A stretch of 5,852 bases of DNA, taken from assembly GCA_035315685.1 (NCBI GenBank), contig DATFXR010000548.1, positions 1 through 5,852 of the forward strand, given 5' to 3'. A program made the translations under genes and the position numbers. Every line of letters begins with the position of its first letter. The stretch's first letter is position 1. Below, in pieces: positions 1 through 5,517 of this stretch. The notes beneath the pieces are model-generated. The model worked only from the letters and a program-made list of their open reading frames with translations, had not been told where the DNA came from and made no database searches. Source of the stretch: QHWK01 sp035315685 (GTDB lineage Bacteria > Acidobacteriota > Vicinamibacteria > Vicinamibacterales > CAVVIG01).

Positions 1-574
1 CGCCGATGTGGTTGGCGATGAAATTCGGTGTGTCCTTCGCGACCACGACGCCTTTGCCGAGACGATGATCGGCGAACCCGGCAACCGCCTCGACGACCGC
101 GCGATCGGTCTCGGCGGTCGGGATCAGTTCGAGGAGGTGCAGATAGCGCGGCGGATTGAAGAAATGCGTGCCGAGGCAGTGGCGGCGGAAGTCGTCGCTG
201 CGGCCCTCGGCGAGGGCGGTTACCGCGATCCCCGACGTGTTCGTGCTGACGATCGAACCCGGCTTGCGTGCCGCATCGACACGCTCCAGCAGGGGCCGCT
301 TGACGTCGATGCGCTCGACGACCGCTTCCATGATCCAGTCGGCGGTCGCGATCGTGTGAAAATCAGCATCGAAACCGCCGGTCGTGATCAGCGCCGTCGC
401 GTCGGGGGTGAAGAACGGATCTGGCTTCAACGTGCGCGCGCGCTCGAGGCCGTCGCGTGCGACATCGGCGGTGAGATCCAGCAGGAGCACAGGGAGGCCG
501 GCATTGGCAAAATGAGCCGCGATCTGCGCGCCCATCGTGCCGGCGCCCAGAATAGCCACCGAGCGGATGGTCAT
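1..574 (-). CDS. fadN: 3-hydroxyacyl-CoA dehydrogenase, FadN-like, N-terminal part (partial)
   Basis: This enzyme oxidises 3-hydroxyacyl-CoA to 3-ketoacyl-CoA with NAD+ in cytosolic fatty-acid beta-oxidation. The open frame runs from ATG at 574 off the window edge; 191 codons are visible without a stop. The protein begins with a Rossmann fold: GAGTMG at residues 10-15 and D33 after a run of leucines for the NAD ribose. The catalytic set of the family is in place: S114 in NTSG, H137 in THFFNP, E149 twelve residues later, and N188 in DTPNFIAN. Wording such as EGRSDDF and GTHFFNPPRYL matches the FadN branch of B. subtilis as I remember it, rather than short HBD enzymes, so a C-terminal crotonase-like domain may lie beyond the edge. 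The start overlaps the fadR stop by 4 bp (ATGA), which suggests translational coupling and shared regulation. Family assignment is strong; the exact subtype is less certain. Confidence 0.9.
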   Translation of the reverse strand, partial: MTIRSVAILGAGTMGAQIAAHFANAGLPVLLLDLTADVARDGLERARTLKPDPFFTPDATALITTGGFDADFHTIATADWIMEAVVERIDVKRPLLERVDAARKPGSIVSTNTSGIAVTALAEGRSDDFRRHCLGTHFFNPPRYLHLLELIPTAETDRAVVEAVAGFADHRLGKGVVVAKDTPNFIANHIG

Positions 575-1215
575 CGGGCGCGCGCTCCGTTGATGAACAG
601 GTCGACGACGACGTCCGCTTCGCTCTCGAGCGAGTAGCGGCGGCGGCTGAGAATCCAGTTGGTGGCCATTTCGTCGAGCGCGCCGAACAGCATCTTCGCG
701 GCGGCGGTCGGCTTGATGTCCGATCGGAACGCGCCGGCGCGTTGGCCGTCGGCGATCGCCTCGCGGATCAGGCCGAGATAGTCCCGGAGCAGCGTCGCAG
801 AGAAGCGCTCCATGAACTTCGTCGATTGCCGGAGCTCGACCTGAAAGACGATCGCGAGGTTGCGGTCGGCACCGAGCCGGGCCAGGTGCGCGCGCGCCAG
901 CCGGCGCAGCCGATCGCTGGGGTCGTCGAGGTCGGCGACCGCGCTTCTGCCCGCCTCGAGTCCGTCGCGCATGCTGCGCTCGAAGATCGACACCAGCAGA
1001 TGGTCCTTGTTCTTGTAGTAGAGGTAGACGGTGCCGGCGGCGACGCCGGCGGCACGGGCGACGTCGGCGACCTGGGCGTTGAAATAGCCGCGCTCGGCGA
1101 ACACATCGATGGCGGCCCGCAGGATCGCATCGCGCTTCGATGCGGGCGGCGGGTCGGTTTGAACCGTTCGCGCCTTCCGGGAGACAGCAGTGAGCGTCAC
1201 TGAATGAATGTTCAT
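571..1215 (-). CDS. fadR: TetR-family fatty-acid degradation regulator FadR
   Basis: This is a DNA-binding repressor expected to release its operator on binding long-chain acyl-CoA, so that beta-oxidation genes are expressed. The frame encodes 214 residues, normal for TetR proteins. The N-terminal domain carries a TetR helix-turn-helix at about residues 28-75, with AGVAAGTVYLYYKNKDHLL as the recognition region. The ligand domain has DRNLAIVFQVELRQS and LFGALDEMATNWIL, which resemble the B. subtilis FadR (YsiA) protein as I recall it. The gene directly precedes a FadN-like dehydrogenase and overlaps it by 4 bp. The start is unsettled. ATG at 1215 lies inside the operator palindrome and has no Shine-Dalgarno sequence. 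The in-frame GTG at 1200 gives 209 residues and lies just past the palindrome, where a promoter at 1231-1236 would place the transcript start. A leaderless mRNA is therefore possible. Confidence 0.88.
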   Translation of the reverse strand: MNIHSVTLTAVSRKARTVQTDPPPASKRDAILRAAIDVFAERGYFNAQVADVARAAGVAAGTVYLYYKNKDHLLVSIFERSMRDGLEAGRSAVADLDDPSDRLRRLARAHLARLGADRNLAIVFQVELRQSTKFMERFSATLLRDYLGLIREAIADGQRAGAFRSDIKPTAAAKMLFGALDEMATNWILSRRRYSLESEADVVVDLFINGARAR

Positions 1216-1220
1216 TCAGT
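1199..1220. promoter_or_regulatory. FadR operator palindrome
   Basis: Perfect 10-bp inverted arms, ACTGAATGAA (1199-1208) and TTCATTCAGT (1211-1220), are separated by TG. The core TGAATGA-N4-TCATTCA agrees with the published B. subtilis FadR box as I recall it, with one mismatch in the central four bases. It lies at the 5' end of fadR, covering ATG 1215 and the expected -10 region, so binding would block transcription of fadR and the dehydrogenase behind it. The palindrome is seen directly; the bound protein is inferred from the adjacent gene and the consensus. Confidence 0.85.
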
Positions 1221-1236
1221 CATGCAAATCTGTCAA
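1208..1236 (-). promoter_or_regulatory. Candidate sigma-70 promoter of fadR
   Basis: A perfect -35 hexamer TTGACA reads on the minus strand at 1236-1231. At a 17-nt spacing the hexamer GAACAT (1213-1208) keeps the conserved A at position 2 and AT at positions 5-6 of TATAAT; AACATT at 18 nt is an alternative. Either -10 lies inside the FadR palindrome, a typical repressor layout. Transcription would begin near 1200, close to the in-frame GTG. The -35 match is strong and the -10 is weak. Confidence 0.45.
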
Positions 1237-1362
1237 GCACTCGTTCGACGTCGCTGACGATTTCGTGCGCGACCGCCAGAGCTGTAACCGCCCGGCGCCG
1301 TCAACGCACGCGGTTTCGCGTGAATTCCAGCGGCCCTGCTTTTGCCCGGGGCTAGGGGGATC

Positions 1363-1425
1363 CGCCACGAAGGCGCGAAGGCACGAAGGTTGTTTCGCAC
1401 AAGAGTTCTTCGTGTCTTCGTGGCG
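1363..1425. repeat. REP-like hairpin repeat with CACGAAG units
   Basis: The left arm starts CGCCACGAAG (1363-1372) and continues with two 8-bp units, GCGCGAAG and GCACGAAG (to 1388). The right arm is CTTCGTGT followed by CTTCGTGGCG (1408-1425). The outer 10 bp pair perfectly; the inner part pairs with one 8-bp unit looped out on the left. This resembles the CACGAAGGCACGAAG-type interspersed repeats I recall from environmental bacterial genomes, often thought of as REP elements moved by a RAYT transposase. No transposase lies in the window. It ends 40 bp before the hydroxylase start and has no T-tract, so it is unlikely to be a simple terminator. The rest of the 249-bp gap (1216-1464) shows no convincing gene. 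Confidence 0.7.
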
Positions 1426-1464
1426 ACGCTACTGCTTCACTGTCCACGACGGTAAGAGTCCGCG

Positions 1465-2232
1465 ATGCTTCAGGCGTTTTTGATCGATCCGCTCAAGTCG
1501 ACCCTGCTCGCGGCGGCCATCTTCATACCGTTCGAGCGCCTGGCCGCCGAACGACCTGGCCAGCGCGTCCTGAGACCGGGATGGCTGACTGACGCCGTCA
1601 CGGGCGTCCTGAACGCGATCGTGCTGTTTCTGGTGTTTTTCACGGCCGTGTCGGCCGTCGACCGCGCGGCCGCACTCGCCATCCCAGGCGTCCGCACCTG
1701 GGTCGCGGACAGGGCTCTGCCGCTTCAACTGGTCGCTGCGATCACGATCGGCGACCTTGGTGTGTATCTCGGACACCGCCTGATGCACACCGTACCGGTC
1801 CTCTGGCGCTGCCACGCGATACATCATTCCGCCGAGCAGATGGACTGGCTCGTCGCGTCGCGCTTTCACGCCATCGATCTCCTCATCACACGGTTTGCGA
1901 GCCTCGCCCCACTGATCGCTGTCCACGTGTCTGCTGAGGCGCTCGGCCTCGCGATCGCGATCTTCGGCTGGCAGGCGTATCTGGTGCACGCGAACGTGCG
2001 GCTGTCATACGGGCCGCTGCGGTGGGTGTTCGTCTCGCCGGAATTCCATCACTGGCATCACGGGGCCGAGCGGGAGGCCTTCGATCGGAACTACGCGAGC
2101 GTGCTCGCGGGGTGGGACGTGCTGTTCGGAACGGCGCACCTGCCGGCGGGACGCGTGCCGCGCGCCTACGGCATCGCGGATCGCGTGCCGACGGGATACG
2201 TTGCGCGGCTCCTCTATCCGTTCACGCGCTAG
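1465..2232 (+). CDS. Fatty acid hydroxylase / sterol desaturase family membrane protein
   Basis: This is an integral membrane di-iron oxygenase of the fatty acid hydroxylase superfamily (sterol desaturase, alkylglycerol monooxygenase relatives). Members hydroxylate or desaturate lipid substrates with O2; the substrate here cannot be read from sequence. Of 255 residues, hydrophobic segments lie near 12-24, 47-65, 86-103, 144-173 and probably a re-entrant stretch. The histidine boxes that bind the iron pair are complete: HRLMH (H104, H108), HAIHH (H117, H120, H121) and HHWHH (H195, H198, H199). Accessory histidines are H135 after RF and H175 in VHANV. GDLGVYLGHR and LWRCHAIHHS are typical family wording. 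The length is usual for bacterial members. ATG 1465 is chosen because it precedes the first membrane segment; only a weak GGTAAGAG purine stretch (1451-1458) lies upstream. It stands alone on the plus strand and converges on the small membrane gene. Confidence 0.88.
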   Translation: MLQAFLIDPLKSTLLAAAIFIPFERLAAERPGQRVLRPGWLTDAVTGVLNAIVLFLVFFTAVSAVDRAAALAIPGVRTWVADRALPLQLVAAITIGDLGVYLGHRLMHTVPVLWRCHAIHHSAEQMDWLVASRFHAIDLLITRFASLAPLIAVHVSAEALGLAIAIFGWQAYLVHANVRLSYGPLRWVFVSPEFHHWHHGAEREAFDRNYASVLAGWDVLFGTAHLPAGRVPRAYGIADRVPTGYVARLLYPFTR

Positions 2233-2438
2233 ACCGGCGTCTCGACCATGTAGACGTAGTGCGGCTTCTCGGGCGCCTTCTTTTCGATGCGCGGGTCTGC
2301 GTTGCGGGCGGTATCCGCCTCGTAGTTCTGCATGAAGCCCATGAGCGCAACCGTCCATGCGCCGACCACAGCGATTACGAGAAGCGCGCGGCGGGCTCCG
2401 ACGCGCTGCGATTTCTGTAAGCGGATCTCGGAATTCAT
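2229..2438 (-). CDS. Small single-pass membrane protein, hypothetical
   Basis: This is an unrecognised 69-residue protein. A basic N-terminus (RLQKSQRVGARR, residues 5-16) is followed by one membrane span (about residues 17-36, ALLVIAVVGAWTVALMGFM). A charged tail with EKKAPEKP ends in VYMVETPV. By the positive-inside rule the N-terminus is cytoplasmic and the tail periplasmic. ATG 2438 is preferred over an upstream TTG at 2459 because GGAG (2451-2448) sits 9 nt before it. The gene's stop shares CTAG with the stop of the convergent hydroxylase. No function can be assigned. The clear span, the ribosome binding site and the lack of a competing gene support it as real, but homologues would be needed for certainty. 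Confidence 0.6.
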   Translation of the reverse strand: MNSEIRLQKSQRVGARRALLVIAVVGAWTVALMGFMQNYEADTARNADPRIEKKAPEKPHYVYMVETPV

Positions 2439-2447
2439 AGACGGGGG

Positions 2448-2451
2448 CTCC
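2448..2451 (-). promoter_or_regulatory. Ribosome binding site deciding the small-protein start
   Basis: GGAG on the minus strand lies 9 nt upstream of ATG 2438. It favours that start over TTG 2459, which would place this motif inside the coding sequence. Confidence 0.5.
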
Positions 2452-2522
2452 GAGTGCAAGCGGTGCGCCGCAACGAAATCGTCGCAATTCCTTCATTTTC
2501 GGCACGTCGATGCGGGCGCGGC

Positions 2523-2541
2523 TGTGCTGAATCGCAGCACA
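2523..2541. other. Short stem-loop between the permease and the small gene
   Basis: TGTGCTG (2523-2529) and CAGCACA (2535-2541) form a perfect 7-bp stem around the loop AATCG. It lies 57 bp after the permease stop and about 85 bp before the small gene start, both on the minus strand. No T-tract follows on either strand, so it is not a classical intrinsic terminator. It could be a transcript end, a small operator, or chance. The rest of 2439-2597 holds no further gene that I can support. Confidence 0.35.
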
Positions 2542-2597
2542 AGTGTGCAACACCAGCGCAAGACAGGACACGAACGCGCTTTGTGCGCGCCCGTCCG

Positions 2598-3401
2598 TCA
2601 CCGCCATCGGGTGAGGATTGTCTCCCTGTCGAACAGTGCGACGCTGAAAGCAGACAAAAGTCCCCAGACGCCGAGCAGTCCGCCGCCGATCAGCGCGAGC
2701 GCCGCCGCCGACAACCACAGCGATCCCAGGAACTGGACGACCATCAGCGCGACGAGCGGGACGATGATCAGCACGCCGAACTGCTGCGCGGTGCGCGGAT
2801 CGTTCACGCGCGACGAGATCAGGATCGCTGCCTGCAGCGCGACGAGCGCCGCCGCCGGCGCGACCAGGATCGTCAGCACCAGCGTGCGCAGGCTCGCCAT
2901 CGCGACACCGACCCCTGGCGCCGCCAGCCGCGCGATGCCGCCGAGATAGATCGCGAGGCCAATCGCCGAGATCGCCAGCGTCGGGAGCAGTGCGCCGAGG
3001 ACCTTGGCGATCAGCAGTTCGAACGTGGTGAGCGGCGTCGCCAGCAGCGGTTCGAGCGTCCGCGCCTGCTTCTCACCGACCACGGCGTGCGAGGCGAGCG
3101 CCATCGCGCCGGTGACCGGCGTGACGAGGAACAGCATGAGGAACTGTTGAAACAGGAACAACTGAATGCGCGCGTTGTCCGACAGATCGGGGCTCATGCC
3201 GGCGACCCGGCTCACGCGCACCAGGTCCGCATCCTCGTCGAGCGGATGACCCGTCAGCGCCGGCACCGCGATCGCGACGCCGAACGGCAGCACGAGTGAA
3301 AGCACCGTCACGACGACCACCGGCACGAGCGCCGTACGATTGCGCGCGAGATCGAGAAACTCCTTGCTCAGCAGCGCGCGAACGCGGCCAATCTCGATCA
3401 C
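2598..3401 (-). CDS. ABC-2 type transporter permease
   Basis: This is the membrane subunit of an ABC exporter of the NatB/ABC-2 type, partner of the ATPase encoded just upstream. It has 267 residues. Hydrophobic segments lie near 24-48, 81-105, 127-155, 170-195, 207-226 and 229-256, about six spans, the ABC-2 norm. An extracytoplasmic loop rich in acidic residues (about 50-78) follows the first span. The stretch GEKQARTLEPLLATPLTT (109-126) is the conserved cytoplasmic element of this family that contacts the ATPase. The GTG start at 3401 lies 2 bp after the ATPase stop, with AGGGG about 6 nt before it as the ribosome binding site. That site is part of a G-rich repeat able to form a quadruplex. 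The substrate is unknown; NatB-like members export ions or small molecules, but many homologues are uncharacterised. It is the last gene of the unit. Confidence 0.9.
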   Translation of the reverse strand: MIEIGRVRALLSKEFLDLARNRTALVPVVVVTVLSLVLPFGVAIAVPALTGHPLDEDADLVRVSRVAGMSPDLSDNARIQLFLFQQFLMLFLVTPVTGAMALASHAVVGEKQARTLEPLLATPLTTFELLIAKVLGALLPTLAISAIGLAIYLGGIARLAAPGVGVAMASLRTLVLTILVAPAAALVALQAAILISSRVNDPRTAQQFGVLIIVPLVALMVVQFLGSLWLSAAALALIGGGLLGVWGLLSAFSVALFDRETILTRWR

Positions 3402-3403
3402 GG

Positions 3404-4348
3404 CTAGCCCCTGGCCCCTAGCCCCTGCCCTGAGCCCCGCTCCTCCATCAGATGCAGATACACGTCCTCGAGCGGTGGGATCTCAGGCCGCACTTCCAGA
3501 ATCTCCGCGCCGGCGGCGACGAGCGCCCTGATCAGCGCCGGCGTCTGACGATTGGCATCGGTCAGCTGCAGTGTGAGCGCAGCGCGGTCGACCGCGTGCA
3601 CCGCGTCCGTTCCGACGACTGAATGCACCGCACCGAGAAGCACGGACGGATCCCCTGCCACACGAACGATGACACGTCCCGTCGTCAGCCGCGCGCGAAG
3701 TGCGGACGGCTCGTCGATCGCCACGAGCCGTTCGTGGAGCACCGCCACGCGATCGGCGAGTCGTTCCGCCTCATCGAGGTTGTGAGTGGAGACGAGGATC
3801 GAGCAGCCGGCAGCGCGCCGCTCTTCGAGCAGCAGCCGGATCATGCGCGTGACTTCCGGATCCAGGCTCGACGTCGGTTCGTCGAGCAGCAGCACGACAG
3901 GATCGTGCAGAAGGGTGCGCGCGAGCGCGACCTTCTGGCGCATGCCCTTCGATAATTCGGCACAAAGCGTCGCCTGCCGATCGGTCAGCCCGAACAGCTC
4001 GAGCGTGCGATCGATGCGGCGCTCCCGATCGGCGATGCCGTACATCCTGGCGTAGACGCCGAGATTCTCTCGAACCGTCAAGCGATCCCAGAGGCCTGGC
4101 GCCTCGGTCAGAAATCCGATCCGCATCCGCAGCGCGCCACCTGTTGCCCGCGTCAGCTGACGGCCTTCGATGGCAATCGATCCGCTGGTCGGTGCGATCA
4201 ATCCGGCAAGCATCCGGAGCGTTGTCGTCTTGCCGGCGCCGTTCGGACCGAGCAGCGCAACGATTTCCGATCGGCCGACCTCGAAACTGACGTCGTTAAC
4301 GGCGGTGCGTGCGCCGAATCGACGCGTGAGATGCGACGCGGAGATCAC
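3404..4348 (-). CDS. ABC transporter ATP-binding protein
   Basis: This is the cytoplasmic ATPase that powers the ABC-2 permease encoded downstream. Of 314 residues, the nucleotide-binding domain spans about 1-220. It has Walker A GPNGAGKTT (34-42), signature LSKGM (132-136), Walker B VVLLLDEP (151-158), D-loop SSLDP (160-164) and the H-loop H189 in STHN. The Q-loop position reads E (E82 in GFLTEAPGL), a variant also seen in this CcmA/NatA branch. The C-terminal extension (220-302) ends in the typical EDVYLHLME. The GTG start at 4348 overlaps the propeller stop as GTGA and has no Shine-Dalgarno sequence, so it probably relies on translational coupling. The last residues (GSGQGLGARG) are encoded by G-rich simple repeat DNA and look like an added tail, since the family ends soon after the YLHLME motif. 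The substrate is unknown. Confidence 0.93.
   Translation of the reverse strand: MISASHLTRRFGARTAVNDVSFEVGRSEIVALLGPNGAGKTTTLRMLAGLIAPTSGSIAIEGRQLTRATGGALRMRIGFLTEAPGLWDRLTVRENLGVYARMYGIADRERRIDRTLELFGLTDRQATLCAELSKGMRQKVALARTLLHDPVVLLLDEPTSSLDPEVTRMIRLLLEERRAAGCSILVSTHNLDEAERLADRVAVLHERLVAIDEPSALRARLTTGRVIVRVAGDPSVLLGAVHSVVGTDAVHAVDRAALTLQLTDANRQTPALIRALVAAGAEILEVRPEIPPLEDVYLHLMEERGSGQGLGARG
3408..3430 (-). other. G-quadruplex motif over the permease ribosome binding site
   Basis: On the minus (coding) strand, runs of 3, 4, 4 and 4 Gs are separated by CA, CTA and CCA. This fits the G3+N1-7 quadruplex pattern. The last G run, with its preceding A, is the AGGGG ribosome binding site of the permease, 6 nt before GTG 3401. 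Folding in mRNA could limit permease translation relative to the ATPase. The motif is seen; function is inferred. Confidence 0.5.
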
Positions 4349-5517
4349 GGGGGCGAAAGGGGCTGGAAGGGCGGGATCCCCTGGAACTCATACAGGCCCG
4401 GCGTCACGAGCACGCGGTTGTTCGTCCCGAAGAAAAGGCTCGTCGGTGCAATGATGCCAGCGCCACGGAACTGGACCGTGCGTACCTTGTCGCCGTCGCG
4501 GTCGAAGACGTAGGTGTACGGGATCACGAAGGCGACCCAGAGATTGCCGCCGCCATCGACCGATGCGGTGCGGATGGTCGGCCGGACGAGTGGCACCTCG
4601 CCTTCGTCCGTCTTGCGCGTCGGCCACCGGCTTGGAAGATTCGCGACCAGCTCGTCGATCTCGCGTCCCTGCATGCGCCGTTCGAACACCAGCTGACCGG
4701 CGGCGTCGTACTTGCGGAACACCGGCTCACCGGTCTGGAAGACGAAGTAGAAGCCGCCGGTCGGATCGAGGAGCGGAATCCCGCTGTTCAGCGCCAGGTG
4801 GAGCTCGCGGTCGTCCTCATGGCCGGTGTGGCGCAACGCGCCCATCGATCGATGCACGCCGCCGTTCAATTCGTACATCGTGATCAGCGCGCCGGTCTCC
4901 GGCTGCGACATCAGGATCGTGGTGCCGGTGTACTGCAGCGAACCGATGCCGTTCAGCACGGCGTTGTCGAAGACCACGCGGGTCTTCACGCGTCCGGGCA
5001 GCAGGAAGCCGCCGATGCGGAATCCGGCGGGCGTGAAGATCTGAATGCGCTCGCGATTGTTCGGCGCGTCGGCGACGACGAAGGTCCCGCTGGGTTCGAC
5101 GGCGAACGCTGTCGGATCGATGATGCGCCCTTCCTCGCCGCCGATGTGCACGATCTCCCACGCGCTCGACAGCCCGCTGTCGAGGCCGAAGACGACGTGG
5201 GAGCGGCGATCGAAGACGTAGTACTGACCCGAGGCGGCCTGTTGAAATCCCGTCGGATCACGGAATCGCCCTGCGATGTGCGCGGGGACCGCGCTCACCG
5301 AGCGCAGCACGTCAGGCGATCGCGCCTGGAGCCTCGCCGCGAGCCCGAGCAGACACAGTGCGACCGCGGTTGCCGCCGCCGCCGCGAGGGGGTTGGGGAT
5401 TGGGGACTGGGGATTGGGGGGATTGGTGAGGGGTGATTGGGGATTGGGGGGATTGGTGACAAGTGATTGGGGATCGGGATTGGTGGCCGGTGAGCAGTCG
5501 CTGATCACAATCACCAA
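4345..5517 (-). CDS. Predicted exported beta-propeller (NHL-like) protein with repeat-built N-terminus
   Basis: The product is a 6-bladed, NHL-like beta-propeller candidate, probably extracytoplasmic. Blade-like elements recur: FRDPTGFQ..GQYYVFDRR (85-105), IDPTAFAVEPSGTFVVAD (133-150), ERIQIFTPAG (156-165), LLDPTGGFYFVF (249-260), VFRKYDAAGQ (266-275) and SVDGGGNLWVAF (319-330) then VFDRDGDKV (337-345). Residues 44-65 form a hydrophobic, alanine/leucine-rich core ending in ARLQA, as in a Sec signal peptide. No proper lipobox is seen, although C55 sits in this core. The 43 residues before it contain no Lys or Arg and include a 10-residue repeat (TNPPNPQSPL/I) encoded by G-rich tandem DNA. No ATG, GTG or TTG lies between that repeat and the hydrophobic core, so the start (TTG 5517, GTG 5514 or GTG 5508) is uncertain. 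The stop overlaps the ATPase start (GTGA), tying it to the ABC transporter. The ligand or function is unknown. Confidence 0.75.
   Translation of the reverse strand: MVIVISDCSPATNPDPQSLVTNPPNPQSPLTNPPNPQSPIPNPLAAAAATAVALCLLGLAARLQARSPDVLRSVSAVPAHIAGRFRDPTGFQQAASGQYYVFDRRSHVVFGLDSGLSSAWEIVHIGGEEGRIIDPTAFAVEPSGTFVVADAPNNRERIQIFTPAGFRIGGFLLPGRVKTRVVFDNAVLNGIGSLQYTGTTILMSQPETGALITMYELNGGVHRSMGALRHTGHEDDRELHLALNSGIPLLDPTGGFYFVFQTGEPVFRKYDAAGQLVFERRMQGREIDELVANLPSRWPTRKTDEGEVPLVRPTIRTASVDGGGNLWVAFVIPYTYVFDRDGDKVRTVQFRGAGIIAPTSLFFGTNNRVLVTPGLYEFQGIPPFQPLSPP
5388..5485. repeat. G-rich tandem repeat with 30-bp period
   Basis: About 2.7 units with a 30-bp period are seen on the plus strand. GGGGATTGGGGGGATTGGTG starts at 5409 and again at 5439, and a degenerate third unit begins near 5463. 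The left end (5388-5421) is G runs spaced by TT, ATT, ACT and ATT, a strong G-quadruplex motif on the template strand of the propeller gene. Because the period is a multiple of three it is read as a 10-residue Pro/Asn-rich repeat in that protein. Confidence 0.85.

Noticed and set aside
8..637. Long plus-strand open frame (209 codons) rich in Arg, Asp and Glu
   Set aside because: It lies opposite the FadN-like dehydrogenase and the end of fadR, which have full family motifs on the minus strand. Its composition is typical of an antisense frame in GC-rich DNA.
1363..1425. REP-like hairpin considered as a rho-independent terminator
   Set aside because: It has no T-tract, and it lies upstream of both flanking genes, which point away from it.
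1208..1483. Plus-strand open frame starting inside the FadR palindrome
   Set aside because: It would be translated through the REP-like repeat and ends inside the hydroxylase gene; it has no ribosome binding site and no protein-like composition.
2005..2718. Minus-strand open frame of 237 codons across the hydroxylase end and the small gene
   Set aside because: It is antisense to the histidine-box region of the hydroxylase and overlaps the permease and small-gene frames; no family signature was seen.
2454..3299. Plus-strand open frame of 281 codons dominated by Arg, Gln, Asp and His
   Set aside because: It is the antisense shadow of the ABC-2 permease and has no recognisable domain.
4798..5436. 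Plus-strand open frame of 212 codons opposite the propeller gene
   Set aside because: It runs into the G-rich repeat as GDWGLGIGG and is antisense to a frame with repeated propeller motifs.
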